Assembly: GCA_003213515.1 (NCBI GenBank) | Contig: QCMV01000001.1 | Span: forward strand, 1-64,000 | Direction of reading: 5' to 3' | From: Pelagibacteraceae bacterium AG-422-N09 | GTDB taxonomy: Bacteria > Pseudomonadota > Alphaproteobacteria > Pelagibacterales > AG-422-B15 | Length of the DNA stretch: 64,000 nt | Part shown: positions 55,444-64,000 of the stretch, in pieces | Numbering within the stretch: the first letter of the stretch is position 1 | Layout: every line of letters starts with the position of its first letter | Position numbers and translations under genes: made by a program | Notes under the pieces: generated by a model | Seen by the model: the letters and a program-made list of their open reading frames with translations, nothing else | The model's database searches: none | Told to the model about the DNA's origin: nothing

Positions 55444-56247
55444 ATGTTAAATAAAAAAACGATAACTAAAGCATGGTTTAAGGAATTACAGAATTTAATC
55501 TGTGAAACCGTTCATGAACTCGAAAAAGAAAATGGATCAAAAGCAAAATTCAAAGCTAATAAATGGAAAAAAGGTGAATATAGAATAATTAAGGGTAATG
55601 TAATCGAAAAAGGTGGTATAGCATTTTCAAATGTAACAGGTACTTTTCCAAAAGAATTTGCAAAACAAATTCCGGGAACTGAAAAGGATAAAAGATTTTG
55701 GTCCTCGGGAGTATCTGTAGTACTTCACCCAGCAAATCCAAAAGTTCCTGCATTACATTTCAATACTCGGCACATAATAACAGGTAAAAATTGGTTTGGT
55801 GGCGGTATTGACGCTACTCCATGTTTTAAGGACGCTAAATTAAAGAAACAATTTCACACTAAATTAAAAATAATGTGTGAAAATCATAATAAATCTTATT
55901 ACAAAAAGTATAAAAAATGGTGTGATGAATATTTCTATTTACCTCACAGAAAAGAAATAAGAGGTATTGGCGGAATATTTTTTGACTATAAAATGGATAA
56001 TTGGAAAAAAGATTTTGATTTTGTTAAGGACGTTGGCGTAACATTTAATGATATTGTAAGAGATATTATAAGCCAAAAAATGAACGAAAAGTTCACAAAA
56101 AAAGATAAAGAAATTCAGTTATTGAAACGTGGAAGATACGTGGAATATAATCTTTTATACGATCGAGGAACAAAATTTGGTTTGAACACCGGCGGTAATA
56201 TTGATGCAATTTTAATGTCAATGCCTCCTAATGCAAAGTGGAAATAA
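55444..56247 (+). CDS. hemF: Oxygen-dependent coproporphyrinogen-III oxidase
   Basis: SGVSVVLHPANPKVPALHFNTRHI; WFGGGIDATPCF; IGGIFFDY; RGRYVEYNLLYDRGTKFGL. Confidence 0.97.
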   Translation: MLNKKTITKAWFKELQNLICETVHELEKENGSKAKFKANKWKKGEYRIIKGNVIEKGGIAFSNVTGTFPKEFAKQIPGTEKDKRFWSSGVSVVLHPANPKVPALHFNTRHIITGKNWFGGGIDATPCFKDAKLKKQFHTKLKIMCENHNKSYYKKYKKWCDEYFYLPHRKEIRGIGGIFFDYKMDNWKKDFDFVKDVGVTFNDIVRDIISQKMNEKFTKKDKEIQLLKRGRYVEYNLLYDRGTKFGLNTGGNIDAILMSMPPNAKWK

Positions 56248-56249
56248 AA

Positions 56250-56729
56250 ATGGAAACTGAACCAATTACATCAAATGGAGCAAAAAAACTTCAAGATGAG
56301 TTAAGCGATTTGGTAAATAATAAAAGACAAAAAGTAATTCAAGCCATTGCCGAAGCAAGAGAGCATGGTGATTTAAAGGAAAACGCTGAGTACCATGCAG
56401 CAAAAGAGGAGCAAGGACACATTGAGGGTCGTATTCAGGAAATTCAATTACTACTATCAAATGCAGAAATCATAGATATTTCAAATATTCCTAAAAATCA
56501 AAAAACTGTTGTCTTTGGAGCAACTGTTGAAGTTGAAGATATTGATAATGATACAAAGACAAAGTTTCAAATTGTTGGCGATGATGAAGCAGATATTGAA
56601 TCGGGACTGTTGTCTTACCGATCCCCTGTTGCAAAAGCTCTAATTGGCAAAGAAAAAGGTGATTTCGTATCAGTTTCAACACCAAAAGGTGAGAAAAACT
56701 ACGAGATTAAGAAAATTTTGTACAAATAA
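56250..56729 (+). CDS. greA: Transcription elongation factor GreA
   Basis: AIAEAREHGDLKENAEYHAAKEEQGHIEGRIQEIQ; the ORF-track start at 56238 is probably 12 bp too far upstream. Confidence 0.96.
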   Translation: METEPITSNGAKKLQDELSDLVNNKRQKVIQAIAEAREHGDLKENAEYHAAKEEQGHIEGRIQEIQLLLSNAEIIDISNIPKNQKTVVFGATVEVEDIDNDTKTKFQIVGDDEADIESGLLSYRSPVAKALIGKEKGDFVSVSTPKGEKNYEIKKILYK

Positions 56730-56777
56730 AAATACTTGCAATAAAAATTCTTTAAGTAAAAATACACTAATAATTTA

Positions 56778-57860
56778 ATGAAAAATAATATTTTAAAAAT
56801 TTTAATTATCTTTTTTCTCTCAGCTGGTATGTCGCACAGTTTTGATGGAACCTATATTGCAAAGAAATGTACTTCTTCAAATTGTAAAGGATTCGGATTT
56901 AATGATCTTGCGACAGGCATAGTGACAACATTTTTAGGCCAAACAGCACCTATAATACTTGTTCAAAAAAACAATAATGGAAAATCATATCGAATAAATT
57001 TTTTTAGTGCAAAAAAAGTATGGGACTACATTCCAATTAATGATGATTTAAGTTTTTTTGTTGAAGAGCCAGAAAATGGTAAAGGAAAAATTGAAGGGTT
57101 TTTTAAAAATAAAGGCAACAATAGATGGGAAATACAATTCAAATTAGAAATTAGTGATCGAATTGAATATTATAAGGGCGCTATAACTTCTACTGACACA
57201 ATAAATAAAAATGAGCTCGACAGAATGAGTGAAATGGAAGACTACAAAAGTGAAAGAGATAGACTTGCTGATGAGTTAGAAAAAACCATAGCAGACTTAG
57301 ACAAGATTAAGAACAAACCAGTAAAAATAAACGCAACTAATCTTCCTAATAACGTAACTGTAAATAGTGATGTGAATTTGCGTGAAAAACCATCGACTAG
57401 TTCTAAAATAATTAAAACAATTAAGTCTGGCACAAAAATAAATAATTTAATTGAAATACCCCCTTCTCGTGAATGGGCACTCGTAGCTGTCAATGATGGT
57501 ACTCTTGGCTATGTTAAAAGCTCATTTATTATTAATGCACCGGACTCTGGAGGTGCGCCGTTGCAACCTGCTGATATGTCAAATGATAGTGATTTAATTG
57601 TTATTACATATCCGAAATGGGACAGTGGGAAAGTAAATAAACAAATCTCTGTTAAAGCACCGGGATTTGTGTCGCTTAAAGGAAAAATAAATTCTAACAA
57701 TATAAATAAGTTTGAAATAAATGGAGAAATTGTAGAAGTTGATGATAATTCATTTGGCTACGTCCTTGAGGTCAACAGTGGCCAGAATAGAATAAAAGCT
57801 GAAGTTTTTGAAAGCAGTGGCAGGACAACAGGTCTTGAGTTTATAATAAAAGCCCCATAG
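56778..57860 (+). CDS. Exported protein with bacterial SH3 domain and a C-terminal beta-rich domain
   Basis: Signal peptide; VTVNSDVNLREKPSTSSKIIKTIKSGTKINNLIEIP...EWALVAVNDGTLGYVKSSFI SH3b pattern; C-terminal FEINGEIVEVDDNSFGYVLEVNSGQNRIKAEVFESSGR. Confidence 0.75.
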   Translation: MKNNILKILIIFFLSAGMSHSFDGTYIAKKCTSSNCKGFGFNDLATGIVTTFLGQTAPIILVQKNNNGKSYRINFFSAKKVWDYIPINDDLSFFVEEPENGKGKIEGFFKNKGNNRWEIQFKLEISDRIEYYKGAITSTDTINKNELDRMSEMEDYKSERDRLADELEKTIADLDKIKNKPVKINATNLPNNVTVNSDVNLREKPSTSSKIIKTIKSGTKINNLIEIPPSREWALVAVNDGTLGYVKSSFIINAPDSGGAPLQPADMSNDSDLIVITYPKWDSGKVNKQISVKAPGFVSLKGKINSNNINKFEINGEIVEVDDNSFGYVLEVNSGQNRIKAEVFESSGRTTGLEFIIKAP

Positions 57861-57864
57861 GCAA

Positions 57865-59850
57865 TTATCTTTGATCGATTGTTAAGTTTCCTATTTCCAC
57901 AATAACAAATTCGTTTCCCTTATCTTCACAATGGCTAGGCTCTAATATTTTGAAACTTTCTGACATTTTTATTTGATAAATTCCATTAAAAATTTTAATT
58001 CCAAATCTTCCATTATCTTTTATTAATTCATTCGATCGAGATATAAGTGAACGTCCAGGCAATAATATATTTTTACCATTACTCAACTTACATAACCAGA
58101 AATTCGCCTTAATTATTGATTGGCTGCTTTTTATCATCATCACAGAAGACTCAAGAGTAATAGGCGATTGTCTCTCTAAGGCTAGAATTTTATATTTCTT
58201 TTCAAGCATGGCCACGCTATTTGGATTTTGCAAAGCACTATAATACTGGTTTATAAAATCTAAATATTCACTGTCACCTGACTGCACTTCTAGAGTTGAT
58301 TTATCTTCGTTAATCTCTTTTTTTACATTGGCATGACTTTCATCTTGTTCATGACTTTGATCATTTATTTTTTCTTGTTCTTCATCTAAATCATTATTTG
58401 ATTTAAGCGAGGATTTTATTTCATCTTGTTTTGTCTTTTCTTGATCAGTGTCATTAATTGTTATTTTTATATTTTCTTTTTCTATTTGTGGATTATTTGG
58501 ATCATCAATGACTAATTTTTCTGTTATTGTATCATTATTCATTTTAATATTTTCATTATTTAATACTTTTGCATTGCTGGTGCTGTCATTCTGGTTTTGT
58601 CTTTTGGAAAAATGTATTTTATTGCCTATAAATTTTCCATTTAAAATAGAAATTAATGCGTAGAGTAATATTATAATTGCTATAATAGAAAATATAATAT
58701 TGATAAAAATTTTATAAATTTTATTTTCCTGTAAAAGAGTTTCGTTGTCCAAGACATTAGCTTCTTCTAAGCTGGTAATCGTATTGTTTAAATCATTATT
58801 TTCTATTTTGAGATCATCAATTTCTTGTTCTAATATTTTTATTTGTTCGTCTTTTTCCTTATCTTTTTTTTGACGATCTCTCTCTTCTTTTTGTCTTTTT
58901 TCTTCTTCTAATTTCTTTCTTTCGGCTTCCTCTTTTTGTCTTTTTTCTTCTTCTTTAGCTCTTTGTTCTTCTTCTTTCTTTCTTTGTTGTTGTTCTTCTT
59001 TCTTTCTTAGTTCTTCTACTTGATCAACAATTAAACCAGGTTTTATAGAAACTCGTTTGCTAAAGCCCTCTGATTTATCAAAATAGTAAAGGATAACGAA
59101 AGTTGATTTAGAATTTTTGATTAGACCCGCTACATATCCACTGTCTTTATCGAAGAGATCGATTCCATCTATATCCCAAAGTTTATCACCTCTAGCTAAG
59201 CCAGCTCTATCAGCGGGACTATTTTTTACTACACTTTCTACAACAGGGTATTCTTTATCTTTCGTCGTAAATCTGATTCCGATTCCATAATACTCATTTT
59301 CTTTTTTATCTGTATTATTTTCAGAAACAGAGGAATATATTTTTACATCAGTACATTTATAATTGTAGATTTCTTCTTCGTTGAAATTTATTAATTCATC
59401 TCTTGCATAGTCTTCAACTATTCTTCTGTGAGTATAGTCGTTAGGTTTGTTTAATAATAATTTTAAACTTAGATTTTTAACCTTGGGAAAAATATTAATC
59501 GAAATATCGATATACTTTGAAACTATTTGAATTATCTCATCTTCTTCCGTGACTGGTTCCATTTGATCTGTAGATGCATACTTCTCTATTGATACAACTT
59601 GTGAGAAAATCCCGGTTTGAGTTGTTTTAGCAATTGGTAAATAACCTAATATACCATCATCCTCCATTTCAAAAAATATTTCATTCTCATCTATGGTTAC
59701 CATGGAATTTGATTTACCTATTTCATCGTTATTACAATTGTCTAAACTAATAATTTGATTATCGAAAGCAGCGTACGAAATGCTATTGATTAAGAAAAAA
59801 GTTAAAAAATAAATAAAATAAAATGATTCTTTTTTTATGAGTTTAAACAT
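57865..59850 (-). CDS. Uncharacterised envelope protein: signal peptide, PDZ domain, charged coiled coil, TM helix, C-terminal domain shared with the upstream neighbour
   Basis: YGIGIRFTTKDKEYPVVESVVKNSPADRAGLARGDKLWDIDG (PDZ); EEQQQRKKEEEQRAKEEEKRQKEEAER coil; TM IFINIIFSIIAIIILLYALISIL; C-terminal LLPGRSLISRSNELIKDNGRFG...NGIY. Confidence 0.8.
   Translation of the reverse strand: MFKLIKKESFYFIYFLTFFLINSISYAAFDNQIISLDNCNNDEIGKSNSMVTIDENEIFFEMEDDGILGYLPIAKTTQTGIFSQVVSIEKYASTDQMEPVTEEDEIIQIVSKYIDISINIFPKVKNLSLKLLLNKPNDYTHRRIVEDYARDELINFNEEEIYNYKCTDVKIYSSVSENNTDKKENEYYGIGIRFTTKDKEYPVVESVVKNSPADRAGLARGDKLWDIDGIDLFDKDSGYVAGLIKNSKSTFVILYYFDKSEGFSKRVSIKPGLIVDQVEELRKKEEQQQRKKEEEQRAKEEEKRQKEEAERKKLEEEKRQKEERDRQKKDKEKDEQIKILEQEIDDLKIENNDLNNTITSLEEANVLDNETLLQENKIYKIFINIIFSIIAIIILLYALISILNGKFIGNKIHFSKRQNQNDSTSNAKVLNNENIKMNNDTITEKLVIDDPNNPQIEKENIKITINDTDQEKTKQDEIKSSLKSNNDLDEEQEKINDQSHEQDESHANVKKEINEDKSTLEVQSGDSEYLDFINQYYSALQNPNSVAMLEKKYKILALERQSPITLESSVMMIKSSQSIIKANFWLCKLSNGKNILLPGRSLISRSNELIKDNGRFGIKIFNGIYQIKMSESFKILEPSHCEDKGNEFVIVEIGNLTIDQR
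58921..58998 (-). repeat. 78-bp dispersed repeat, copy 1 (coiled-coil coding); pairs with 60986-61063
   Basis: 77 of 78 positions identical to 60986-61063 by direct reading; encodes EEQQQRKKEEEQRAKEEEKRQKEEAE. Confidence 0.95.
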
Positions 59851-59851
59851 T

Positions 59852-62041
59852 TTATTTTGGTAGAACTAAATTACCTTGGCTCACGACTCTAAAGCCATCT
59901 TGTTCTTTAATTGCTATTGCTAGGCCAATTACTCTAAATGTGCTACCTACCTCGAAGTTAAATATGCCATTCAGCAATTCTCTCCCGTAACGACTGTCGT
60001 CGGCGATGAGTGCCGCTGCATTACTTTGTAAGGTTCTTCCTGGAAAAATGATCCACTGATCACCAGAAGTGTTTTTTGGATTTGGATTTGGCATACCCCA
60101 AAAATTACATCTCTCAATCGCTTTATCGTCTTTTTTCAATATGGCATTTTCACCTTTTATAACCTTCGCAGCTTTATCAAGCCCCACAACACCATACATA
60201 TCAACAAATTTTGAGATCAAATTAGGATTTTCCAACGCATCATCATATGCCATGCTTCTTTCTTTATCTTTTTTGGCCTGAAGCTCTTCTTCAGTTGGCT
60301 TACTAGTCTTTTGTTCTTCTACTGAAGAAGTATTTAGATTGTCATCTTTTTTGCTTTCTAAATTCTTTGAGATAATTTTTTCTAAATTATTATTTTGCTC
60401 CTCGAGAAGTTTAATTTTTAAGTTAAGTTCTCTTAATTTAACATTATTTTCGCTTTCATTTGACTTACCGATGGAGTTTTTACCAGATCGATAACTAAAG
60501 AATCCAACTAAACCTAAAACAACTAGTAAGAAAACATAGAAAAGTGCATCAAAAACAGTGTTCCAAGTTTTATCTGAGTTTATTTTTTTATTAATTTCTG
60601 CTTTCTTATTTTTTAAGCTATCAATCTGTTGATCAAGGTTATCATAGAGTTTTTCGGTATTTTTAGCAGCAACTGAAGCCTTCTCTGACTCTTCATATAC
60701 CGGTAAACCTAAATTAAGAAACTTCTGACTTTCTAGAGTATTTTTAAGTTTTTTGTATTTATTTAAAAGATCTGATATTTCTTTTTTAATTTCATTTTCT
60801 TCATCTATTCGACTACTTATTTCTCTTAAATTAGTCTCAAGATTTGTACTTAGCTCAAGATCAGTTAGTTGCTCAATTCTATTGAGTAAATTAGCATAAT
60901 TTTCATTTTCTAAATTCTCAATTGAGTTGATTATTTCTTTAAACTGTTTTTTTATTTTATTATTTTCTTCTTCTATTCGCTCTCTTTCAGCTTCCTCTTT
61001 TTGTCTTTTTTCTTCTTCTTTAGCTCTTTGTTCTTCTTCTTTCTTTCTTTGTTGTTGTTCTTCATACTTTTTTGCTAATTCATTGTTCTCTATATTATTT
61101 GTCGCAATTGCAAGTTGTTCTTCTAATATAACCTCTATCGATTCATAAACTTTCTCATATGTAAAAAAATACTTGTTATATATTTCTTCTCTTTCTCGAT
61201 AATCTTTCCATGTGCCCTGCATGCCAAACTCCAAAATAGAAGCTTCTGGTTTTTGTGATATATAAATCTTATGACCGTCATATTCAGTTATTTCTTTCCG
61301 GTTTTCGCAAACTTCAGAGTTTTTTTGACAAATTAGATAGTCTAACTGGTCAATAATTAATACTGATTCAAAAAAACTAGTCTTAAATATATTAATATTT
61401 GCAACTATTATATCTTTTCTTTGTATTAAGCTTTCATCACTAAGAATATTTCCTTCATTATTTTTTCTGGAAATAATCTTTTCATAATCGCCTCTCATGA
61501 AACCGTTAATTTCGTCAAATTTATCAACAAATAATTTTATAGTATCTTCTAAGCTATTATCTCTATAAGGATTATTAAACTCTTTCTTGGGTTCTTCAGG
61601 TCCATTATTTGAATTACTCCCAGGAGAAACGCCATCAGCTTGGCATATTTTTTTCCAATTTTCGATGTTGATAGGTATTTTATATTCATCTTTCTGACAT
61701 AACATGTAGTCTACCTCAGCAACAGCAATTGATTTTTGCCCATAAACTTGCCCACAATTTTCAAGAAAAGGAATGTAGTATTCCCCCCAATTTTCACTAA
61801 CTTCTGATGTATTCAGTGTTTCTTCTAATAGTTTTTTCCAAATATCCAAACTAATTGGCTTAAGTTTTGGCCGCGTGCCTTCTTTAGTTTTTTGCGTTAA
61901 ATTTTCTTCATTACAACCTGAAAATATATAAAACTCATCATTCTTTTCTTTGAAATCGATTCCTTGAGTATCACTGGCAAACAAAATTGTATTTAAGATA
62001 AAAAATAAAGAGAGGATGAAAAAAATTAATTTATTTTTCAT
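59852..62041 (-). CDS. Uncharacterised envelope protein: signal peptide, long coiled coil, TM helix, C-terminal domain shared with the downstream neighbour
   Basis: Signal MKNKLIFFILSLFFILNTILFAS; same EEQQQRKKEEEQRAKEEEKRQKEEAER coil; TM VFDALFYVFLLVVLGLVGFFSY; C-terminal WIIFPGRTLQSNAAALIADDSRYGRELLNGIF. Confidence 0.8.
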   Translation of the reverse strand: MKNKLIFFILSLFFILNTILFASDTQGIDFKEKNDEFYIFSGCNEENLTQKTKEGTRPKLKPISLDIWKKLLEETLNTSEVSENWGEYYIPFLENCGQVYGQKSIAVAEVDYMLCQKDEYKIPINIENWKKICQADGVSPGSNSNNGPEEPKKEFNNPYRDNSLEDTIKLFVDKFDEINGFMRGDYEKIISRKNNEGNILSDESLIQRKDIIVANINIFKTSFFESVLIIDQLDYLICQKNSEVCENRKEITEYDGHKIYISQKPEASILEFGMQGTWKDYREREEIYNKYFFTYEKVYESIEVILEEQLAIATNNIENNELAKKYEEQQQRKKEEEQRAKEEEKRQKEEAERERIEEENNKIKKQFKEIINSIENLENENYANLLNRIEQLTDLELSTNLETNLREISSRIDEENEIKKEISDLLNKYKKLKNTLESQKFLNLGLPVYEESEKASVAAKNTEKLYDNLDQQIDSLKNKKAEINKKINSDKTWNTVFDALFYVFLLVVLGLVGFFSYRSGKNSIGKSNESENNVKLRELNLKIKLLEEQNNNLEKIISKNLESKKDDNLNTSSVEEQKTSKPTEEELQAKKDKERSMAYDDALENPNLISKFVDMYGVVGLDKAAKVIKGENAILKKDDKAIERCNFWGMPNPNPKNTSGDQWIIFPGRTLQSNAAALIADDSRYGRELLNGIFNFEVGSTFRVIGLAIAIKEQDGFRVVSQGNLVLPK
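60986..61063 (-). repeat. 78-bp dispersed repeat, copy 2; pairs with 58921-58998
   Basis: See copy 1; a single mismatch (58924 g vs 60989 a). Confidence 0.95.
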
Positions 62042-62043
62042 TA

Positions 62044-64000
62044 TTACCTTCTTTTACTTGTAACATTTACTTCTTTGTTAACTATTCTCTCTAATAAGTC
62101 TCTTAAGGCTACAATGAAAGGAGGTTCAACATAGGTTGACTCACCTCTATATTCTTCCGAAAATGGATCAAATCCATCTTTTTTACTTTGCAAGAGCCTT
62201 TCTTGAGTATCTACAAGTTCGCCATTAATATTTCCAACAATTTTATTTTCAAGCTGACGTGTTATATCCATTACGTATCCAGCATTATTTTTTAGTTTGT
62301 CAGCAAAAACTCTGACATTGTTCAAATTTAAGATACGCCATTCCTCATCGATGTTAAGTTCTTCAATTGAACTTGTGGCTTTGACTGTGTTTCCACCACA
62401 ATCAATTTCTTCTCCCAGTATAAGTGTGTGGCTTTGTTTGGAGAGATCTAAATTTGTAGTGCCGATTTCTTCAACTAATAATCCATGAGACACTTCATGT
62501 TTTGGATTTTCTGTGAATGAAAACTTTATTTGATCAGATTTTAACGAACCACCAGATGCATCGGCTAAAAAATCCTTTAACGCTCGTTGATCTTCTTCAT
62601 CGTTAAAAATGACTTTATATAAGAGACTGGCTCTTCCTCCTAAACACACAGTCGTTGTACCAGTTCTATTTTTGTCAAAAATTTTCTTACTGTTAAGATC
62701 TGAAATGATTTGTCCTGTATAAAATAATATACCAGCTAGGGCAATTTCAGCTGTTGTGCGAAGATTCATACCCTCATTTTGTCCATCTACAATATGGAAT
62801 CTATTTGCATAAGCATCTGCAAATTCTTTTGAATTAACAATGATCTCTACAGCATTTCTGACTTCAATCTTATCACCTTTGTTTTTAATTGATTCCAATT
62901 GAGCATAAGCATCTTGTAATACCGGATCACTGATTGATAAATGCTTTATCAGTTCAATATTTTCACATAAAAAATTAATTAATATATGTCTTCCCGCTAT
63001 TTGAGTTGAATTTCTCCATTTTAACTCTCGCGACTGCCAGATTGAAATGTCAGAGGTATGGCCTCCAATATCAATTGTAATAGCAGTATCTGTAAATGCA
63101 GCATCTTTATTTGATGCAAAGTAAAGTGCGCTAGATAAACTTTCGCTCTTAAATCCGATTTGGTTAGGACTCTCTTGAACATTAAAAGGATCAACTCCTT
63201 TTTCCACACTGCTTTTAAATAAAAGCTTGAACGATCTCAATTGATCTGGCGTAAATGCTTCAGGATAAGAAAAAAACCATTCTATCTGTTCAATATTAGC
63301 CCCTTGAGCCAAAGCTTCGGCATATGCTTGTTGAACTACCTGGCCAAGATAAATCTCAATACGTTGTCTATCCTCAGGACTCTTAGACCATTTGAGGTTA
63401 AAGTGAAGTTCACGGTCGTTTGGATCTTCTATATCCTCAAGACCGTCTCTCATGTCATTTACAAAATATATAAATGCGGTCCAAATCGGGATGGGATAAG
63501 AAACATCTCCTTGGTTGAGACCAATCCTCCTGTCTCTAGAGATTGTCATAAATGGAACATCAACAGATCGTTGAGGTATAAATTCTCTTAGTGTTCTTAT
63601 ATAAAATTCATCTAAACTGGATTTTTCAAAAGGTGAGAAAATTCTGTCAGATAAAGTAATGTCTTTTGCCTCTTCGTCATTTTTTCTGATGTATGCACAA
63701 GTATTAGTAGTGCCAAAATCAATACCTATTTTATATCTGTCATTAGTAACTACAGCTTTTTTAATCTTAGGCAACATGATTAGTCCAACAATTGATCTTT
63801 GATCAGCTGGAACATAATATCTTACATCTTTCTCTAAAACTGCATCACAAACTATTGCCTCTGGTGGATCTTGCATAATATGCAATTCATTTATAACTGT
63901 AGATTCTCCTCCTAATTCTAATTTCTTTGAAAATTTTAAATTCTTACCACTGAGACGAGAAAAGGTATCTAATTTCTTTTTATCGGTTTCTTGCTGATCA
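62044..64000 (-). CDS. Hsp70/actin-like (ASKHA) ATPase, 5' end outside the window
   Basis: YKIGIDFGTTNTCAYI (phosphate 1), TAITIDIGGHTSDISIW (phosphate 2), TTVCLGGRASLLYKVI (adenosine). The frame stays open upstream of the ORF-track TTG start to the window edge (...DQQETDKKKLDTFSRLSGKNLKFSKKLELGGESTVINELHIMQ). Confidence 0.85.
   Translation of the reverse strand, partial: DQQETDKKKLDTFSRLSGKNLKFSKKLELGGESTVINELHIMQDPPEAIVCDAVLEKDVRYYVPADQRSIVGLIMLPKIKKAVVTNDRYKIGIDFGTTNTCAYIRKNDEEAKDITLSDRIFSPFEKSSLDEFYIRTLREFIPQRSVDVPFMTISRDRRIGLNQGDVSYPIPIWTAFIYFVNDMRDGLEDIEDPNDRELHFNLKWSKSPEDRQRIEIYLGQVVQQAYAEALAQGANIEQIEWFFSYPEAFTPDQLRSFKLLFKSSVEKGVDPFNVQESPNQIGFKSESLSSALYFASNKDAAFTDTAITIDIGGHTSDISIWQSRELKWRNSTQIAGRHILINFLCENIELIKHLSISDPVLQDAYAQLESIKNKGDKIEVRNAVEIIVNSKEFADAYANRFHIVDGQNEGMNLRTTAEIALAGILFYTGQIISDLNSKKIFDKNRTGTTTVCLGGRASLLYKVIFNDEEDQRALKDFLADASGGSLKSDQIKFSFTENPKHEVSHGLLVEEIGTTNLDLSKQSHTLILGEEIDCGGNTVKATSSIEELNIDEEWRILNLNNVRVFADKLKNNAGYVMDITRQLENKIVGNINGELVDTQERLLQSKKDGFDPFSEEYRGESTYVEPPFIVALRDLLERIVNKEVNVTSKRR

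Noticed and set aside
62044-63885. Considered DnaK/HscA for the ASKHA gene
   Set aside because: Lacks recognisable DnaK substrate-binding domain sequence, has an N-terminal extension, and sits with novel envelope proteins rather than dnaJ/grpE or isc genes.

Overview
This is a low-GC, very compact bacterial window, most likely from a streamlined marine alphaproteobacterium (judged from gene content and synteny only). Most of it is ordinary core genome. From left to right: a dcw segment on the minus strand (mraZ-ftsZ-rsmH-ftsL-ftsI-murE'), rnpB, mlaA/mlaC, a small catabolic/accessory region, a tRNA with CAT anticodon, rpoD-dnaG-yqeY, carAB, trxB, uvrB, folB-uvrC-pgsA, ilvE followed by a MarR/OmpR/EnvZ set, proC, lgt, prs, rplY-pth-ychF, gpt plus an NCS2 purine permease, petABC, trmL-hemF-greA. 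The main points of interest are: (1) a three-gene module at the right end (57.9-64 kb). It encodes an Hsp70/actin-like (ASKHA) ATPase, open to the window edge, and two single-pass envelope proteins that share an almost identical 78-bp coiled-coil repeat and a divergent homologous C-terminal domain. I cannot assign this module to a known system. (2) murE is split at about 333-344: its N-terminal part is on the minus strand and its C-terminal part is on the plus strand, meeting tail to tail at a TGATCA palindrome. This is either an inverted chimera or an inversion breakpoint. (3) ftsZ lies between mraZ and rsmH, overlaps rsmH by ATGA, and has a 39-aa tandem repeat in its linker. (4) Five TGGG motifs at exact 10-bp spacing form a probable MraZ operator.
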